The translations under genes were made by a program, and so were the position numbers. This document shows, piece by piece, positions 61,105 to 64,000 of a stretch of 64,000 bases of DNA. The DNA is from Eutreptiella sp. 'Long Island Sound 2002' (taxonomy: Eukaryota; Euglenozoa; Euglenophyceae; Eutreptiales; Eutreptiaceae), in contig OZ038382.1 in assembly GCA_964036045.1 (NCBI GenBank), positions 38,704,090 to 38,768,089 of the forward strand. Direction: 5' to 3'. Positions within the stretch are counted from its first letter, which is position 1; every line of letters begins with the position of its first letter. Under the pieces are notes generated by a model. The model had not been told where the DNA came from, searched no databases, and saw only the letters and a program-made list of their open reading frames with translations.

Positions 61105-62394
61105 TTGCAGTTGCGAGGGGACCCGCAACGTCGTTATCGCTCTCTTGCGGAGGTTTCTCAGCCGTTGACCGATATTATGTCAACAAACATCTGCGCAAAC
61201 CTCTCAGAAACGACAGGCACCTTACTCGACTGCTGGCGCACCAAACATCCGCTGGAGCGCTCGTACACTAGATTCTCAACAACATACCGTACAAGCCAGT
61301 CACGTATTGATTTTTTCCTTGCATCCCCCCTCACACTATCTGCTTTTCCACTTCTGAGCTCAGAGATCGAATGCTGGAACAAAACCACTGATCACCACCC
61401 AGTTAACCTCATCATTCGCTCTCCGGAACTAGCAACACACTCAGAAACCCCACCAAAACCAGACCTACTGCAAAAACCGAACTCACTGGATGTACAAGCA
61501 TTCAAAAACAAACTGGAGCCACTGAACACTTGGTGCCTACAGCACCTGCCACTCCTGCCCAACATATCACCTGATACAGTAATACATTACACAGACGCAC
61601 TCATTCACCAATTCACGTCCATATATTACTCTTTCACAAACCCCTCACCACACAAACCCTCAAAACTGGAACACACATTTGCACAACTCATCAACTCACT
61701 CCCCTCTCCACATGATCACAGTTTTTTGATAAGATTTCACAGCTGCATGACACACACTCGCAATGGGAAAACAAATTTCCAAGAACAATACCACCAAGCT
61801 ACACAGAGCACCTGTCGAAGGATCACAAATCAAAAGGACCTTGAACGAAGCACTGAACCCACAGACAAAAGGAAAAATGGCACTGAAAGACCCCAAATCA
61901 TCAGAGCCTGCAACCACAGATCCACAGAAATGCTCTGAAATTATGCCGCACACATTATTACACCCCTGCGGTGACCCACACTTTTCTCCACCCAAGCAGC
62001 TGCTTGACACACTACTTCTCAACACACCCCAATGCCGGCCCGAAACAAAACGTGCAGCACCACAGCCCATGAGTTGGCAATTCTTCACCCAGCTACTCTC
62101 CTCAGCAAAGCCAACTAAGGCCGCAGGTCTGGACAAGTCTAATCTGTACATATTTCATTTCTGCCCACAGAAAATCCAGGAGTGGCTCTGGAATGTGTGC
62201 AATCTGTTTCTGCACTCGCCACTGCCCAGACACTGGACAACAGCCCTCATCTTCCTGCTGTCCAGAAAAAAGATGTCACAGACCCACGGAATTACAGACC
62301 AATATCATTACTCCACAGCATATATGAAATGATAGCAACACATCTACGGGAACAGCTATCACACCACTGTGAAACTGAAACTTTTCTTCACTAA
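61105..62394 (+). pseudogene. LINE fragment: endonuclease end and RT start
   Basis: 61,105-61,938 encodes the end of an apurinic-type endonuclease: LLDCWRTKHPLERSYTRFST, then SQSRIDFFLASP and the catalytic TDHHPVNLIIR. 61,763-62,332 encodes the start of the RT (SSAKPTKAAGLDKSNLYIFH, PLPRHWTTALIFLL), and after a frameshift at about 62,250 the next frame gives DVTDPRNYRPISLLHSIYEM. All are standard LINE motifs in order. The codon use is A-rich, unlike the GC-rich LINE at 6.4-11.8 kb, so this is a different family. RT motifs A to D are missing because another element follows at about 62,370. Confidence 0.7.
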
Positions 62395-63392
62395 GCTCGA
62401 CATATCTAATGTGTACTGCGCCTGTAAGGTCCCAGCAGAGTTCCGGAACTCCATCCGCTTCAAGGTAAACGGAGTTTCCTATTACGTGCCCTCACTCCCT
62501 TTCGGATGGGCTTTCAGCCCCATCATTGCCATCGAGACCCTCTGCCCGCTACCTTTCCCTCCAACACCCCGGTCAGGTTATACTGATCCAATATTTAGAT
62601 GATGTTTTGTCGGCTTCTGTGTCCCCAGAGGTCCTGCGGACTGACACTGCGGCCGTGGCCAGAGACCTGGTGCAGGGTGGGTTGGTGGGTGGTGTCCCCG
62701 AAACCGGTACTTGAGCCCGATACCTGCATCAGTTTCACCTCTACAGTCTTCAAGAGGCTCAGAATTCTGGGCATTACACCTGAAATTACACTCACTGCAA
62801 ATACAGCCCAATCCTAACCCATTGCCATTCATTCTCTGCGACAATGCAAATGTTGTAGATTGCTTCTAGCCAAGCTTCCAGACTTGAATTTGTTTTACAA
62901 ACATCCTTCTGGTCACTGGATCAAGTCATTCAGGTCAACTATTGCCCAGCTTTCTGCTCAGGGTGTGCGAGTAGAGGTAAGATGGATCAAAGCTCAGCAT
63001 TGAAAGAAAGGAGGGACAAGACAACAAAGGCAGTCAAAACAGCCAAAGATTGGCTGAATGACAACCCTGTATGGTTTCCTCTCCCTCCAGCAGTCAGTCT
63101 GAATTTATGGAGTAAGAAGAGATCACCAATGGGCACATCCTTTTCTTCTGCCCCAAAGCGAAAGCCACAGTACCATGAGCCTGAACCTCTGCCTTCGAAG
63201 GTCACACAAAAACCAGCAACAAGGACACCAAAGAGAGCCAAAAAAACACCACACAGGCCACCAACTCAGCCAGCAATACGCCCACAGGCACAGCAACCAC
63301 CACGACCATTCTTGTCTCCTTCTCTTTGGGATTTCTTTCAGCTCAGGCCACCACCAGAACCACCCCCCGCCGGGGTCACTGTACATATTTAA
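62369..63392 (+). pseudogene. RT/RNase H fragment of a YLDD-type retroelement
   Basis: Frames read FFTKLDISNVYCACKVPAEF (motif A), VPSLPFGWAFSPIIAIETL (motif B), VILIQYLDDVLSASVS (YLDD pair), then an SPKPVLEPD box, FILCDNANVVD (RNase H Asp) and VRVEVRWIKAQH. These belong to DIRS or LTR-type RT, not to LINEs. Three or more frameshifts separate the motifs. A basic, Pro-rich ORF (62,982-63,392: KRKPQYHEPEPLPSKVTQKP) continues to the right in another frame. It joins the LINE fragment at about 62,370. Confidence 0.65.
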
Positions 63393-64000
63393 ATGTACAT
63401 ACGGCAATGATGGCATGACAAGAACACCAGGACAATGATGATGATGTTATGGGTGGCAACCAACGCCGTGGGAAAAGAAAACCCTCACAGGGGCCCCGGA
63501 GACACGGTCCCGGCCGGTGCCGTTCCCCCTCCATTTTGACGGATGGTATTGCGAGGGTGGCCAAACGTGTTCTCTGAGTCAATCGTTGGGGATCTAGTGG
63601 CAGTGCTATCGGCTCGACCTTTTTTTGTGGTGTAACCAACTGTTTGCACAATGGACCTGTGGCAAATGCACCCGAAAGTCCTCGGCGGCGGCGGCGGCGG
63701 CGGCGAAGGAGGGTCGGGGTCAGTCAGCAGCGAAGGCTGGAGGGCCGTACAGGCGCAGACCTCTGATAATTGCCAAACGGGGGCCCCTTGTCCTCTAGTG
63801 TACCGCGGGCCATTCATCCCCCTGACACCCGACAAGCGGCTGCTCGTCGTCAATGTTGCCTGATTTTGCCTTCACTTTGCGGCCGCCCCTGGACGGATGG
63901 TGCAAAGGCACTCCACAAAGACACAGGGCAAGCCTTTGGCTCCCTCACGTAGTCCACCATGACCTGCTTCCGTGACGCTCCCCATTTGTCTAGCCAACGC
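63393..64000. other. No confident gene to window end
   Basis: A (CGG)n run of about seven units lies at 63,683-63,704. Overlapping ORFs in both directions at 63,485-63,863 are opened by GC content and the repeat. The last 100 bases may enter another gene beyond the window. Confidence 0.45.

Noticed and set aside
1-64000. Ribosomal RNA genes or organelle DNA
   Set aside because: No conserved rRNA core words, and gene content and composition are nuclear.

Overview
The window is nuclear DNA of a unicellular eukaryote. It has widely spaced, mostly intronless GC-rich genes, plausible spliceosomal junctions (35,144-35,280 and just before 20,281), an interstitial (TTAGGG)n tract, microsatellites and several retrotransposon classes. 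There is no bacterial gene packing and no Shine-Dalgarno pattern. The mix of retroelements and long poly-G/poly-C runs suggests an alga or another free-living protist. I cannot name the lineage from sequence alone.

Layout. 1-0.9 kb is a foldback repeat. A Ubl-like/LRR gene lies at 1.5-2.6 kb, followed by SET-domain and RNase H fragments and an unknown frameshifted ORF (3.2-5.9 kb). 6.4-11.8 kb is one decayed non-LTR retrotransposon on the minus strand. 12.9-14.1 kb is an unknown gene with a nonsense codon and a frameshift. 16.5-19.5 kb is a large single-pass membrane protein with an apparently extracellular WD40 propeller and a 7-residue repeat tail. 20-26.4 kb holds gene remnants, a dispersed repeat family, a ~190-bp tandem array and a LINE 3' end that runs into a tRNA-like sequence. 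27-28 kb is G-rich DNA and a 29-bp minisatellite. An F-box/LRR gene is at 28.9-29.9 kb, reverse-transcriptase remnants at 31-32.3 kb, a gag-like ORF at 33.7-34.1 kb and a small two-exon Tudor-like gene at 35.0-35.4 kb. 38.1-40.8 kb encodes a CobW-type GTPase with extra domains at both ends. 41.9-42.5 kb is a TIR-bounded unit carrying two tRNA-like sequences. It abuts a near-complete tyrosine-recombinase retrotransposon (42.5-47.0 kb). From 47 to 60 kb there are mainly repeats and decayed gag, protease, integrase and RT pieces. 60.2-61.1 kb is a two-TM membrane protein gene, followed by a mosaic of LINE and YLDD-type RT fragments to 63.4 kb.

How it works together. There is no operon-like pathway. 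The intact-looking host genes are independent single genes: LRR, WD40 receptor-like, F-box/LRR, CobW-like and two-TM protein. Most of the rest is transposable-element sequence at different stages of decay. Several frameshifts fall in homopolymer G/C runs, so some broken ORFs could be assembly or sequencing errors rather than real lesions.

Most notable: a dispersed GC-rich motif of 10-12-bp period (core GCAGTGCGC, ending GCAAA) at seven or more loci; a repeat family starting with a near-palindromic head (CACCTCGAAGAGAGG), one copy of which forms a TIR-bounded unit; the gag-recombinase-RT gene order of the tyrosine-recombinase element; and the unusual domain fusions in the CobW and WD40 proteins.
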